NCBI GenBank assembly: GCA_021613335.1
Contig: JAJTWR010000299.1
Location: 4,532,501 to 4,596,500, forward strand
Origin: Whitmania pigra
Lineage: Eukaryota; Annelida; Clitellata; Hirudinida; Haemopidae
Length of the DNA: 64,000 nucleotides
Direction: 5' to 3'
The notes under the pieces are model-generated. The model was not told where the DNA came from. It ran no database searches and worked only from the letters and a program-made list of their open reading frames with translations. This document shows, one piece after another, positions 11,663-23,524 of the stretch. The position numbers and the translations under genes are program-made. How positions within the stretch are numbered: the stretch's first letter is position 1; each line of letters starts with the position of its first letter.

Positions 11663-14600
11663 ATGCAAAGGAGCGTTTATCAACCATTCAAGACAGGTTG
11701 TTTCGACTACCTGGAAGAATATCACGGAATTACTTCCGTGGTATTAGGCACCACCATGGTTCTCTTCGGTTTGCTTTCCATTGCACTGGGTATTGGGGCC
11801 ATCTGTACCTTGGCATCTGGATATTACATCGGATATGGTATTTGGTGCGGTATTTTGGTACGTGTTATGAGAGGGACAACATTAATAAATGAATACGTTA
11901 CGTCACCTGTTTATAAGTTATAATTCTTTTTAATTTCATTTTAAAAATGCTATATACACTCAGCCCAGCATATATGCGAAGTACCCATCTTTTGACGATA
12001 TCTCAACTAATACGTCCTGAAAATTATTCATATTTTAGCATGTTATGAAAAAAGCTAGTTATGCTTTAAATTTGGAGAATTGTTATTTTTTAATTTAATG
12101 AAATCCCTAAAATGTGTTTTAGCGGTGACCAAAGGATATGGAAAGTAAACGTCAAAAATCAATAATAACATTAAAAATTAATTATTTTTTGCACAAAAAA
12201 TTATTTAATATGGGTATGGTAATTAACAAAGATTTAGTTTTTATTTCTCAATGTTATTGTGAAATTAAATTTTTGTATTGCTTATTTTTTAAATTTATTT
12301 CAAAATTATTTTTGAAGTTTTGTCTCATCGGTCTTCTGTGCGTGTGTGCAGGATACAAGAAGAACATGTGCTTGGTGAGCCGAATGTCCCAATTTAAAAT
12401 TATTAGCATGAAAATTTTGCCGTTTAAAATGACACAAAATATTCGTCTTATATATTTCCGCAGGTATATTATAAAAATAATCACGATACATTGTAATACA
12501 GTCAAACCAGAGCTTATTTTGCTTTGCTTGTCAAATGTCCTATAATCATTTGGATTCAGGTTGAAAAAAATGTAGTTATATGTGAACATCTATCTGGAAC
12601 TGTATTGCTGTCAGACTGAGAGTGTTCAGGGAACTAATTCTGTATAAGAAATTTATCATGTTTATACTTTGTTTGAGATAGATTGTAATTAGGGCTGGAC
12701 TCTGACTTTAGTGGCGAGGTCTCATCTCAGCAACGGGTGTGAGTCGACAACATGGCGGACAGGGGTCACATTTTAGCCAGGGGCTGGGGTACAAAATACA
12801 ATTTTTAGACATGAAACTTTCTAACGCTTTAACATTGTGATTTTCTGCTTTTCTTCAACTTTTTAAAACTGTTTGCAATGCTAGCATGCAAATTCAGTGA
12901 TGAATGTAGTTATTTGGCTGTAATTCCGTCATTTCAAGACTCATTTGCACTTATAAACTTGTGTTTAATATATCTTCATTAACTGTCTTTGGATATCAAC
13001 CTTAATCAAAGTCTCGAGTGAAATTCAGATTTTTTGGGTCCTTGACTTTAGGATAACATGAGAAAAGTAACCTTAAAGTTTCATGAGTGTTTGCCCCTTG
13101 GGAAAAGCTGAAATGATCCCTGTATCTGAGAAGACAGAGATAGAACAAGTATAAAAATACGTATAGAGTCTGATGACCTTTTCCTTCTGAAAGGCGTGCT
13201 CTAACGAGTTGCAAGTCTGGAGTGGATGGATGGTTGGGTGGCCCAAATGATAGTGAAAGCAGTTTTAAATGGCATTCATAGTGAGAATTTTTCCACAGAA
13301 TGTGGAAACATTATTTTTTCTTAAGTATTTTGAGAGCAGCGGGATTAATGCACAAAGGTGCCGTAAGCATCGGACGATTTTTTTATTATATGTTATCATG
13401 AATTATTAATACCAAGCGTCGGTAGACAAGTGATTAAGATTTTGGCCTTGGTGCGACTCCAATTGAAGTTCAAATCCCAGCCTCTTTCGAGAGCTTTTAT
13501 AACTAATACCTGACGACTTTATTCCCTCAAATTAAAGATTTTATGATAACTTGGATTCAAAAATGGAATAGACGTTCACATTTAAAAAAAAGTGTCAAAA
13601 TCTCTTTTACATTATTTAAGACAATCCCCGGCAAATTTTAGCCGGGTCGCGGTTCCCGGTCTAATCTTAAGGGCGGTCTATATCAAAGGAATATGAGTGA
13701 ACGCAAGTTTAAAATTGTAATCAGTCGGAAACCGCCTCCTCCAATTAAAAATATAAGGGGATTAGCGTTATTACCCGTAATAATTAGAAAATCGCGAGTA
13801 GTTCTCTAAAATCAATCGATTTTCGTACTTTTTTTGGCAAAAAATGGTAAATTTTGCAATTTTACATCTTTTCCAAAATGGAAGAGGTTTAAGGCTAAAT
13901 AGCGTCATATTCCAATTTGAGGTACAAACAGCCACATTATAGCCGAGTTTGACTGTGTATTGTTTTGTTATAAGAGTTTGCAAAAAACCAAACAAAAACA
14001 TTTTTATCTGCGATTGGTCGACGATTTCCATCCATCGTTTTAAATTAACAATTTTTATTTTCTAATCTGTCAAAATTAATTTTTAGATAAATGATTAAAG
14101 TAAGAGAATTTAGTGAGGAATAAAAGTTTTCAAAACTGAGTGTTTTTTGTCACTGTCTGAGTGGAATAATACTTTTGTTTAAAGCTCGGACAAGATGTTA
14201 TTAAATATTATATTTCTGTTTTATTAGATTGTTTTATTTATTAAATGAGACACTTTATTGAATTTCAAACGCTATTAATGGAATTCTGAAATTATTTTCA
14301 AACTTTTGTTCTTCAACCACTCAAACAGATAGTAGCCACCTGTGCCTGCTGTACTCTTAACCTTGGCTTGTCTTTGTGCCAAATTGCCATTGCCATAGCC
14401 GCCGCCAAGAACGATAATGTCGGTTCTAGGGGTGATATCCAGATGAAGAGAGTGGATCCTGGTTATCTCAACTACGACATCTATTATGCCCGCAACAACC
14501 CCAACAAATATCTTTGCTCAGGACCAAATTCGCCTTTCACTTGGGTAAAATATGGAATGGATCTTTCCCTTATAAGAGTAGTTTAATTAATTTATAGCGT

Positions 14601-15347
14601 CAGAAGCAGTTGTCGCTAGTCATTTACATCGCGCTCTTTCCCCAGGGAGCTTGTGGCAGTGCCAGCCACTCTGCGATTAGACTAATGACACATTAGGCTA
14701 GTGCCATTATTGCCTTAGGCGTGCTATTAACTATGGAATATTCGATTAAGATCTCTTAAATTAAAAAAAAATCTTTTTTTTCGTCAGAGAACATCATGGG
14801 GTCCAGTGGATGTTTTGCTGATATTATCGGGTTTCATCGTTTTCTTTGCGTCACTGGCGGCGGCCATCTTGACTTGCATGCAGGCCAACAGCGGAACAAG
14901 GATTCTCGTTGCTGTGAGTTCCGATGAATTCTGTGATTTAATCCTTTACATTAATAAAAAATAAAATCCTCACAAATTCAGGGATAATATTGTGTTTCAT
15001 TAACAAATTTCATTTTTTTAGAATTTTAATTTTAATAAATTAGGATAAAATAGAACATAAATAGTTACAATGCAAGATGCAGCTTAAACTAAATGTAAGT
15101 TATTCACAAATTATTTTAAAATATTTTTAATTGATTACAGAATCCATTTGCAATCAACGAATCTCCTGAAAGTGCGTCCAATATATTTGTATTTTCAGTC
15201 ACTAGTTAACAGCACCAAACAACTAATACGACAACATTGGAAGTCGTGTAAAATATTTATGTAATAACATTCCATGTTTCAGTGTTTGGCAACGAGTCCT
15301 ATATCACGGAAAAGAGGATAGGAGAACCAGGCTTAATCTTGGCTTAA
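11663..15347 (+). CDS. Four-transmembrane protein, CD20/MS4A-like topology (229 aa)
   Basis: Exons 11663-11857, 12318-12374, 14329-14544, 14788-14913, 15141-15171 and 15283-15347 close in phase. Four hydrophobic helices are visible: about residues 25-48 (TSVVLGTTMVLFGLLSIALG), 60-80 (IWCGILFCLIGLLCVCAG), 86-110 (IVATCACCTLNLGLSLCQ) and 165-188 (LLILSGFIVFFASLAAAIL). The second helix is directly followed by the basic turn GYKKNMC, as in CD20-like proteins. A polar loop of about 55 residues with a conserved-looking YLCSG separates helices 3 and 4. The start has an A at -3 (ACCATGC). Reading through the donor at 15172 would instead end at TAA 15207-15209 with a different 12-residue tail. The introns hold SINE-like and other repeats. 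Membership in the CD20-like family is inference from topology; sarcospan-type tetraspans are an alternative. Confidence 0.7.
13412..13545 (+). mobile_element. tRNA-derived SINE, second family
   Basis: An A-box-like GTCGGTAGACAAGTGATTAAG at about 13418 and a B-box-like AAGTTCAAATCCC at about 13466, followed by CAGCCTCTTTCG, match the head layout of a tRNA-Leu/Ser-type SINE. A cloverleaf with a real acceptor stem was not found, so it is not a functional tRNA gene. It sits in intron 2 of the four-TM gene. Confidence 0.5.
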
Positions 15348-16049
15348 AAACTTGTCTTATCCGAAATGGGATCTTTTCTTCCAAAGCAACTATGCAACTT
15401 TTAAACTAAAGACTTATTGTTAAACTTTAACGTTTTAATTGGAATATTTGTTTTTATATATATTGTTAGAATATACACTTTTCTATTAAACATATTGTGT
15501 TCTTTGAATTCTGTTTCGATGTAACTCAATAAAATTTTGATTTACACAATTCATATTTATACAGCTTTCAGATAACATTTTTGAATTATCAAATAACACA
15601 AACGATGGAGCCAAATCACTGGCCGGGAGACGCGGTATTGTCAGTACTATGAATTGCGGCGCAATCTGCGGTCGCGGACGAGTCCCGAAAATTTCTCCAG
15701 CTGCCGCCACAAAGAAATTATGAGGTCCAGTTTGCTTATGCTAAGTACACGGTTAAGAAGCCACTGAAGAGTTTTCATGACCGCTTTAGGCAACTGGGGT
15801 GGATGCGATCGACATGAAAAGGCCAAAGAAAGCTTCGCTTAGTCGAAGTTTGCCAGTGCAAAGCAGGCAGCATGCGATATGAAGAAGCCATTGTAAGTAG
15901 GATCACGAGCCTGCGTCTGCCACTAAGGTCCATCGTGGAAGAATACGAACTTTCCAAAATAAGAACGCAGTGGATACTCAACAACTCCGCTACAGACGGA
16001 TTGCACGTATGCCCTTGCCAGCGAATTTGCCAAAAAAAAAGTTTAAAAA

Positions 16050-16172
16050 AGTGTAACTATTTTTTTTAGTTGACAACTTTTTTTAAAGTAGTTTAACTAA
16101 AATTTGTTAGTTGATAGTTTAGTTAAAATTTAACTAAAAAAGTTTAGTTAGTGCCCATCTCCAGGAGTACAT
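16050..16172. mobile_element. Degenerate hAT terminal region
   Basis: The repeated TTAGTTAAAATTTAACTAAAAAAG-type sequence ends in GTGCCCATCTCCAG. The reverse strand therefore begins CTGGAGATGGGCACTAACTA, resembling hAT ends of the CAG-GATGGGCACTAACT type. The opposite terminus was not found. Confidence 0.35.
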
Positions 16173-16391
16173 CTCTAAATTCAAAAATTCTTTCCCACTG
16201 GACTAACAAACATCCGAGTTACGAACTGCTTCCATGCCGTCTCATCTTTGCCGTACCAATCAGCTTGGACAGCTTCGTGATTTTGTAGCTTTCCATTCTC
16301 CTCGACTCCGTGGATCTTCACAGCCTTTTTGATGTTTGTTTATTTTCCATTGTTATGTTAACTAAGAACATGCAGCCTGATGTTTCAAAGC

Positions 16392-16540
16392 CATGGAAGT
16401 AATTTGGAGGAGAGGGGGTGTTGCCTTCTCCTAACTTTAGACTAGATGCAAAAAAGGTCATCTCATGTTTTACGAGAATTATTTTACATGTCTTACGTCC
16501 CTCCGCCCCCCTCTTAGAAAAAGCTGAAATGACGTCCCTG
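16392..16540 (-). mobile_element. Short MITE, family shared with 30.75-31.28 kb
   Basis: On the minus strand it runs from CAGGGACGTCATTTCAGC to CCAAATTACTTCCATG. Blocks such as GACGTCATTTCAGC, GAGATGACCTTTTTTG and CTAGTCTAAA also occur in order in the repeat at 30755-31284. Flanking octamers TTCAAAGC and CTTAAAGC match at 6 of 8 positions, consistent with a decayed 8-bp hAT-type target duplication. Confidence 0.55.
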
Positions 16541-17028
16541 CTTAAAGCTGATTGCAGACGCGCTGCCTCAGCCGTCATATCGGCTTTGCGATTCTCGTTA
16601 ACTTGAAATTACTATGATATACTATGAACTTCAGCCTATAAAGTTCAAAACTTTGTCTTTATTCTCGTGTAAAAGTGATTAACTACCTTTTGTCGCTCTT
16701 TAGTTTAATATTAAAAGAAATACAATTACGTAGCATTGCTAATGTTTGTTTTTTGATTCATTTTTATTAAATAAATCTGGGGATTTTAATGAAATGAATA
16801 GAAAAATGTCTAGACACTAGTGAACAAACATAAATTAAAATAAAAGTGAATCTAAGAGGCAACGAACGAATGTTTGGGAGCCTGAAACTTTGGGGAGTCT
16901 AGCGATTGTGCGTGATTTTACTGAATAGTCCGTGCAATCTACTTTACTCTATTGAAACAGTTATACCACTTATTTTTATTGACGAATGAATAGTATAAAA
17001 TATTACCTCGCTTGGAATTCTAATAGTA

Positions 17029-19213
17029 ATGGGCGTAAAAGGATTGTGGCAACTATTAGAACCCGCAGGCAAGGCAATTTCACCGGAATTTCTCTCCGGA
17101 AAAATATTGGCAGTGGGTTAGTGCTTGTAAAAGAATTTCAGTCTCAGATTTATAAAACGTTCATTTTATAAAAACCCCAAACATTAACAACTTATGTTTC
17201 ATTATATAATAATAGTAACAACAATAATGATACTACTAATAATAATAACAACTTAAGTAAACCCTATCTTGTATGTTGTAAAGCAACAACCAGAATTTTT
17301 GTCCTTGGTTCAGATATCAGCATGTGGTTGCACCAGTTCTCTAAAGGTATCAGGGACAGTGAAGGAAATCCTCTGGCAAAAGCCCATCTCATTGGCTTGT
17401 TCAAGAGAATTTGCAAGCTGCTCTTCTATGGAATCAAACCGGTTTTTGTGTTCGATGGTTCTGTACCCATCCTAAAGAAGCAAACTATTGTGAGTGGTTT
17501 TAAATAATATTTGTGAGGATGCAAGAAAGTTGGCTTTGTGGAAATGGATGTCGAAAGTATATGAGTAATTAATTGCAATTACAAGCATTAAGATGATGGT
17601 GACTCTTTAACTTCCAATTTCATCATCACAATCAGGCTCGGAGGCAGCAGAAGAGGGAGCAGGCCTGCATGGATTCGAGAAGAACTGCCAAGAAACTCCT
17701 TGTAAGACTCCTCCAGAAGCATGCAATCAAAAGTGTGAGAGGACTTGGTGATGAAGATATGGCAGAAATTGTAGCAAGTAAGTTATAATGATAATAATAA
17801 TAATGACTGCAATGATGGTTGTGACTATGGAATTACATGACAAAAACCAAGTCATAAGGATTAAGTAGAATATATACCATATTAATGATTAATCTAAGAA
17901 TTTAAATTTTAACTTGCTCTTGTTACTGTCAAAATTGGCCTACTCTAAGATCAATGGTCTAAACCAGTTAATGGTAAATTGCTTGACCATTTTGATTTTA
18001 ATGATGTAACAAAAAAGTTATTGATGCTGAGAAGGTATATTGTTTTCACTGTCAGAAAGTTTGTCCTTTGTGGCTCAAATTCAACAATTACACATCTGGC
18101 AAAATATAATTCATTGCATTCAAAGAGTGTTGATGGAAAACTTGATGCAAACATCATTTAAGCCAATTTGTTTTGGGGCATAATGAGCCAGTTAGTGCCA
18201 AGCTCCAAGTTACAATCAGCATTGCCTCTTGGATTGTGAGCAATGGCAGACCATTACTTGTTAATGATTCTGATGATACCCAACTGGCAATGCATGTCAC
18301 ACATTAAAATGATGAATACAAGTTGCTCACTAGACAAAACATATAGCATTATTGATAAAATGTTATAAGAGAAATGAACTGAAAATGAAGGTCAACAGAA
18401 AAACATGTTCAAATATGTCTGCAACATTGATGCACAGTACTGTTGGATAATTAGTGATGCTATCAATATTTATAATAATTAATTAAAAATAACAATTATC
18501 ATCACCATCAACTCTCAGAGAAGGGTAGGTCCAAGCGAAATGAGGAGGACTTGTTCATTCTTCCATCTACAGAATATCCTCTGCAACAGGAACAAGATGA
18601 TTGTGCCAGTAACAGGTTTGTTCATTTGAGTTGGCCAACGAATTTACTTTAGTTAGTTTATATTCATTGATTAGACTTATATTAATGTGCATATTAATTG
18701 ATTATACTTACATTAACACAAGTATTTTATAAACAAGACTCAACACGAACCTGTCAACTGAACCTGAGCAGCAGGAAGACAATCATGACTCTCTGTTGGT
18801 CAGTGATGATGATTATGACTTTATTTATTAAAACAACTATTAATATCTAGTAAGTATTGACTCTTGTTATTTGACGTTCTTTATTGTGTGATTATTGCAT
18901 TTGTTATTATTGTTTTTTTACATTACATTTTTGTTGTTAACTTTATTATTATTATTATTAGTCGTTGCTCCATAACTTTATAGGCAAGATTTGGTTTCCA
19001 TGACGACATTGACTTTGACTCTGAAGCCTTCAAAAGTCTTCCTGCCTCTCTGAGGTTGGAAATGCTGCTCGACCACAAGGACAGGAATCGAAAGTTGAAC
19101 CGTGAAGAACTGTGGAAAATACCAAAGGTTGTTGTTCCACACTATGATTTTTCTTATTATGGTTGTTCTGATGTAATAATTTTAGTATGGATATATCTTA
19201 TCACTTGTGTTTG

Positions 19214-19250
<37 letters not shown>

Positions 19251-22200
19251 GTTGGTGTTGTACGTTTTTTAGTCATTAATTAGTGTCAAGGGTTATTGTT
19301 TCTTATTATCCTTTGGAATAACAACGGATATATATTACCATCATCAAGTGTCAGTTTTCTTGAGAGTGATGGCTAATAATTACCTATTTAGTTTTCTGTT
19401 GTAAATGAGGACAAGAACTCATCCTTGCAAGCAGCTTCAATAACCCTTGAAATACTAATACAATTATATGATAATAGTGTCTAGTCAAGTTTAGGGAGAA
19501 TGCAAAAACAATAATGCATCACTGCCTAACTTTCACTTTCCTTCTGTTCTTGATAGAACATCCACGACTTTTCCAAGTACCAACTCGAGCGGGTCATGGA
19601 GTTCAACAAGATCACAGAGAGGATTGAGGCTCTCCGTAGAGAAGTCAACGAGGATGACGAGATCGCGGGGTTGGGATCGTGGAGGATTGCCTCGAGTGAC
19701 GAAACCCGATTCACCCTTCACAAGAAACGCAGTCGCAACCAACCCCATGAAGATGTTTTTGCTAAAAGGTTATGCTCCAATGAATCTCAAGAATCTTCTA
19801 AATCGGGCGTGTGCCGACAGCCATATTCGATTTTGACTGAAGCGTCTTTGAGCAATTTTTATACCTCTGAGATAAAGAATCCCATGGACAAGAGATTTGT
19901 GGTGGTACCAGCATTGGCTCAGGAGATGGACAAAAAAACAAGCTCTCTAAACTTTCTTCATTGGAAAAGGAAAGATGCTGAGGAGGATGAGGAAGAAAGA
20001 AAAAATATTGGATTGGTTAAACTGAAGAATATGGATTCTGACAATAGTGATGATGAGAAAGGTGGGCATGTTTTCCTTAGTTGAAATATTTAATTCTAGA
20101 CACAAGTCTAATGTTTGTCTACATTTTGAGCTGTTTCCAATTTTAGACTTCATTGAAGTTAAGTCCCTTTCTCCATTTGGCCATGTGGGTGATGTGGTTG
20201 GTGATGATAAACATGAAGAAATGTCGGCATTGAACCCCAGTTCTGCAAACAATGGCGAAGTCCCGCTGGGAAATCAGGTCTCTGAAACCAACTGGACAAA
20301 CATCAAGGCAAAGGACTTGACCAATGAGAATTCAGATAAAACAATCGATAAACATGCCATTGCAAGTGATGATAATGATAACAGTAGTCATGGTAATTAT
20401 CATGAAGAGATGGAAAAGAACACATCAGTGGAATTTAAAAACTCAAGGGTTGAGATGGAACCAACAAACTTAACATGCATCGAAACTGCCACAACTTCGA
20501 ATGAAACCTGTGCAGCAACAGCGGTTGAAGAAGCTGCCACTGAGATGGAATCAGCCAAAATACCAACTGGCATCGAAGAAAACCTGAGGATTGATGTTGT
20601 CAATGACAACCTTGAAGAAGAAGATGATGATGATGATGATGATGATGAACTCCTATCTGAAGTTCTTGAGTCTTGCAAGAATGATTCCGAGGTTTGCATT
20701 CATAATCCAAGAAAAAGCTAAGGACACTGATTTAAATTCACATTATGAATTTAGATTATTAAAATTAAATTGCAAATAAAATTTCTGTTGAAAGGAAATT
20801 TGTATGACCAGCATTTCTTTAGAATCTAAAAAAGCAAATGATTACCATCATTATTATCATATTGTAATATTCCAAATTAGATCACCCTCGATACAATGGA
20901 ACAAAAACTAACCATTGAGGTGGATCGCCTCAAGGAGGAGATGGGCAGGAATGAGAGGCTTGCCACCACCATCACCGAACAAATGCACCATGAGGTCCAA
21001 GGCCTTCTGCGGCTTTTCGGGATGCCCTACATGGTCAGTCCAGCAGAGGCAGAAGCCCAATGCGCCTTCCTAGACAGCAGTGGGCAGACAGAAGGAACAA
21101 TTACAGATGACAGCGATGTTTTCCTCTTTGGGGGAAAAAGGGTGGTCAGGCACCTTTTTGACAGGGATGAGGTGTCGGAGGTGTACTCGAGCGAGGAGAT
21201 TGAGAGGAAGCTGTGTAGGTTGATTATGATGATGGCAATGATGAAGATAACAGTCTTATTTATAACAGCTATGATGATAACAATATTGAAAGTATCAATA
21301 ATGTTGTTGATATTATGATGTCGGATGCTCCGTGAAAATGTTTCAATTGCATTCTTCTAATAACATCTTTTATATACCCCTAATTTGAAACCAGCTTTGA
21401 ACCAGAGCAACCTCATATGCATGGCCATGTTGTGTGGCTGCGATTACACGGATGGCATAAGGGGTGTTGGGCCTGTCACTGCCACAGAGATTATTCAGGA
21501 GTTCAAAGATCATGACCTGGATTGTCTAGTCAAGTTTAGGTAGAGTGCATTTTATTGACATTATGATGAGTAATTGATCAGTTAACAATTTATTATTTAT
21601 AATGGAATTAAATTATGTAGTTCTTTCAATATAGCTGGCATATTTAAATCTTTTCCATGAATACATCCTAAACTGATTGATTAATTGATTAATCAAATAT
21701 AATAAATGAACATCCTCAAGGGATTGGTGGATTAAGGCAAAGAAGCAGAGGAGGCCTCCTGAGAATGAAACCAAGGTCAAATTGCAGCTCAGGCGACTCC
21801 ATCTCTTTGAAGGTCATCGCCATTGCATTAACATCAAGTCATAATCATTATCATTAGAATGTATAATTGTGACAAACCTGTGATTGTCAGTGTCATATTA
21901 TTAGTGATATATTTCTTTAATTTTTACTTTAATTTATAAATTCTTGCCTTTAAACTATCATCAATGCCCTGCTAATTAAAATGGATGTCACTTTTATTTT
22001 CCAAAATTAATTAGCATTAATTAGCTGCCACCACAAAATCACATTCATCTTCAGGCTTCCCAAACCCCTCGGTGTTCGAGGCTTACAAGAACCCGAATGT
22101 TGACACCACCTTGGAACCATTCACCTGGAGTCCCCCAGAACTGGAACTTCTGGAAGAGTTAGTTCATCATCATTTTTACAACATTTTCTTTATTTGATTT

Positions 22201-23524
22201 CTAAAGTTCTGGAGAATCATTATCACCAGTTCTATTGCTCTGTTATCGTAACATATTATTATTATAATGAAATCTTTTAAATAGTTAAAATATTTTGATT
22301 TGTACGTTTTAACATCCAAAATCACATTAAGGTCACATTGCAATCACATGAACATAGTCTTTGTTTCTTAATCAGATTTGCAATCAAAACTCTAAACTGG
22401 TCCAAGAAGCAGGCAGATGACATGATCGTCCCGCTCACAAAGAAACTAAGAAATTTTTCGGTCTGTCCTGCCACTTTTTTAGTGTTGTTATGATGATAAT
22501 AGTGGTGTCTGGCAAAAATATGGGCATTCTTGCTTAATGAAATTATTTGCATTGTTTTCAGTCCCAAAAGCACATGACTGACTACTTTGATTCCACATGT
22601 TCATGGCCATCCTTGGCCCCATTGGGGAAAAAGTTGCGGAGTCAGAGGGTGAAGAGGATTGTGAACTTGAGGAAGGCTGAGAGAAGGAAGGGGCAAACGA
22701 TGGTTAAGGAGGAAGTAAAATCACATCAAGGTGATCAGATTATATTGTAAATAATCTTGCTTAAAATGTCAATAGTTATTATAATTTGACCCAATGTTTC
22801 TTTTCAAGACCTATTCGAATTGATGAACATGCAAAATATAAATATGAATAGGGATCCGGAAAATTCATCTGTTCTTCAGATTGTCCAGTGATTTATTTTT
22901 ATTAGAAAAGGAATATTTGATTCTAACAGCAGAGTGGCTGGGATTGAGGTTTTATTGAGAAGCGATAAGATTTGAGGTGCAGCATGTGAGGCCAGAGCAA
23001 TGTGTCAAATTATCGAGCATCACATGCTAATAAGAAGCTGAATATTTAATTTATATGTTGTTTCCAAAAACTCGATGCTACATACACATTGCACATGGAA
23101 TTTCTTTGTATACCCCTTTCTGAGGGCTATGATCATAAAAAAAAACAGACATTTATTTTCTCAAATTTTTTGGACTATGAATTTTCCGTGACTCGTATTA
23201 GTAATTTAATTAAAGGTATGAAATGATTAGTTATTGATAATGATGATAGTGGTCAAGTTATAAAACACCAAGTTATGCACCTCTTGTTTTACTCTTCCTC
23301 AAAATTGCTCTTAAATTTATCATCTAGTTCCAAGCAGAAGCCAAAGGTCAACCAAAGAAAAAAACTGCAAAACTCCAGGGAAAGCTAAGAAGCAATCAGT
23401 GGTTGTGAAGGAGATGAACTTGTCAGAAGAAAGTTCTGTTGACAATGATGATGTTGATGATGATGTATTGGCAGCAATTGACATGGAAGAGGTGGTTCAA
23501 AAGGCTAAAAACATGGCAAAGTAG
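17029..23524 (+). CDS. ERCC5: XPG/ERCC5 structure-specific endonuclease (960 aa, 15 exons)
   Basis: The homologue of the 3'-incision nuclease of nucleotide-excision repair. Exons: 17029-17116, 17314-17489, 17636-17777, 18519-18615, 18738-18798, 18984-19127, 19557-20061, 20147-20691, 20881-21214, 21395-21539, 21721-21812, 22055-22157, 22376-22460, 22562-22730, 23328-23524. All phases close. The XPG-N domain starts [12 protein letters not shown] and has D30 and D77 at the vertebrate positions. The acidic spacer (residues about 90-590) is shorter than in human and has the FIEV block and an 8-Asp run. The XPG-I domain (about 615-720) has E642/E644 in [11 protein letters not shown]663/D665 in TITDDSD and D714/D717 in GCDYTDG. 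A PIP box QKHMTDYF (841-848) precedes a basic tail. All catalytic acids seen in the family are present. Human ERCC5 is 1,186 aa; the difference lies mainly in the spacer. AATAAA at 23946 may be the poly(A) signal. Confidence 0.95.
19215..19250. repeat. (ATT)n microsatellite in XPG intron 6
   Basis: About twelve ATT units interrupt the intron after exon 6. Simple repeat only. Confidence 0.8.

Larger units (their letters stand above)
15348..17028. other. Intergenic region with two degenerate MITEs
   Basis: No gene is supported. The stretch 15600-15970 is GC-richer but its frames are broken and unrecognised. Degenerate DNA-transposon ends are listed separately at 16050-16172 and 16392-16540. 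Confidence 0.5.

Noticed and set aside
12138..12545. 135-aa plus-strand frame
   Set aside because: It covers a real 57-bp exon of the four-TM gene, but the rest is AT-rich intron read by chance.
12498..13958. A 1.46-kb pogo-like element with CAGTCAAAC ends
   Set aside because: The two ends agree only over the first nine bases and the interior contains unrelated sequence. Chance pairing is likely.
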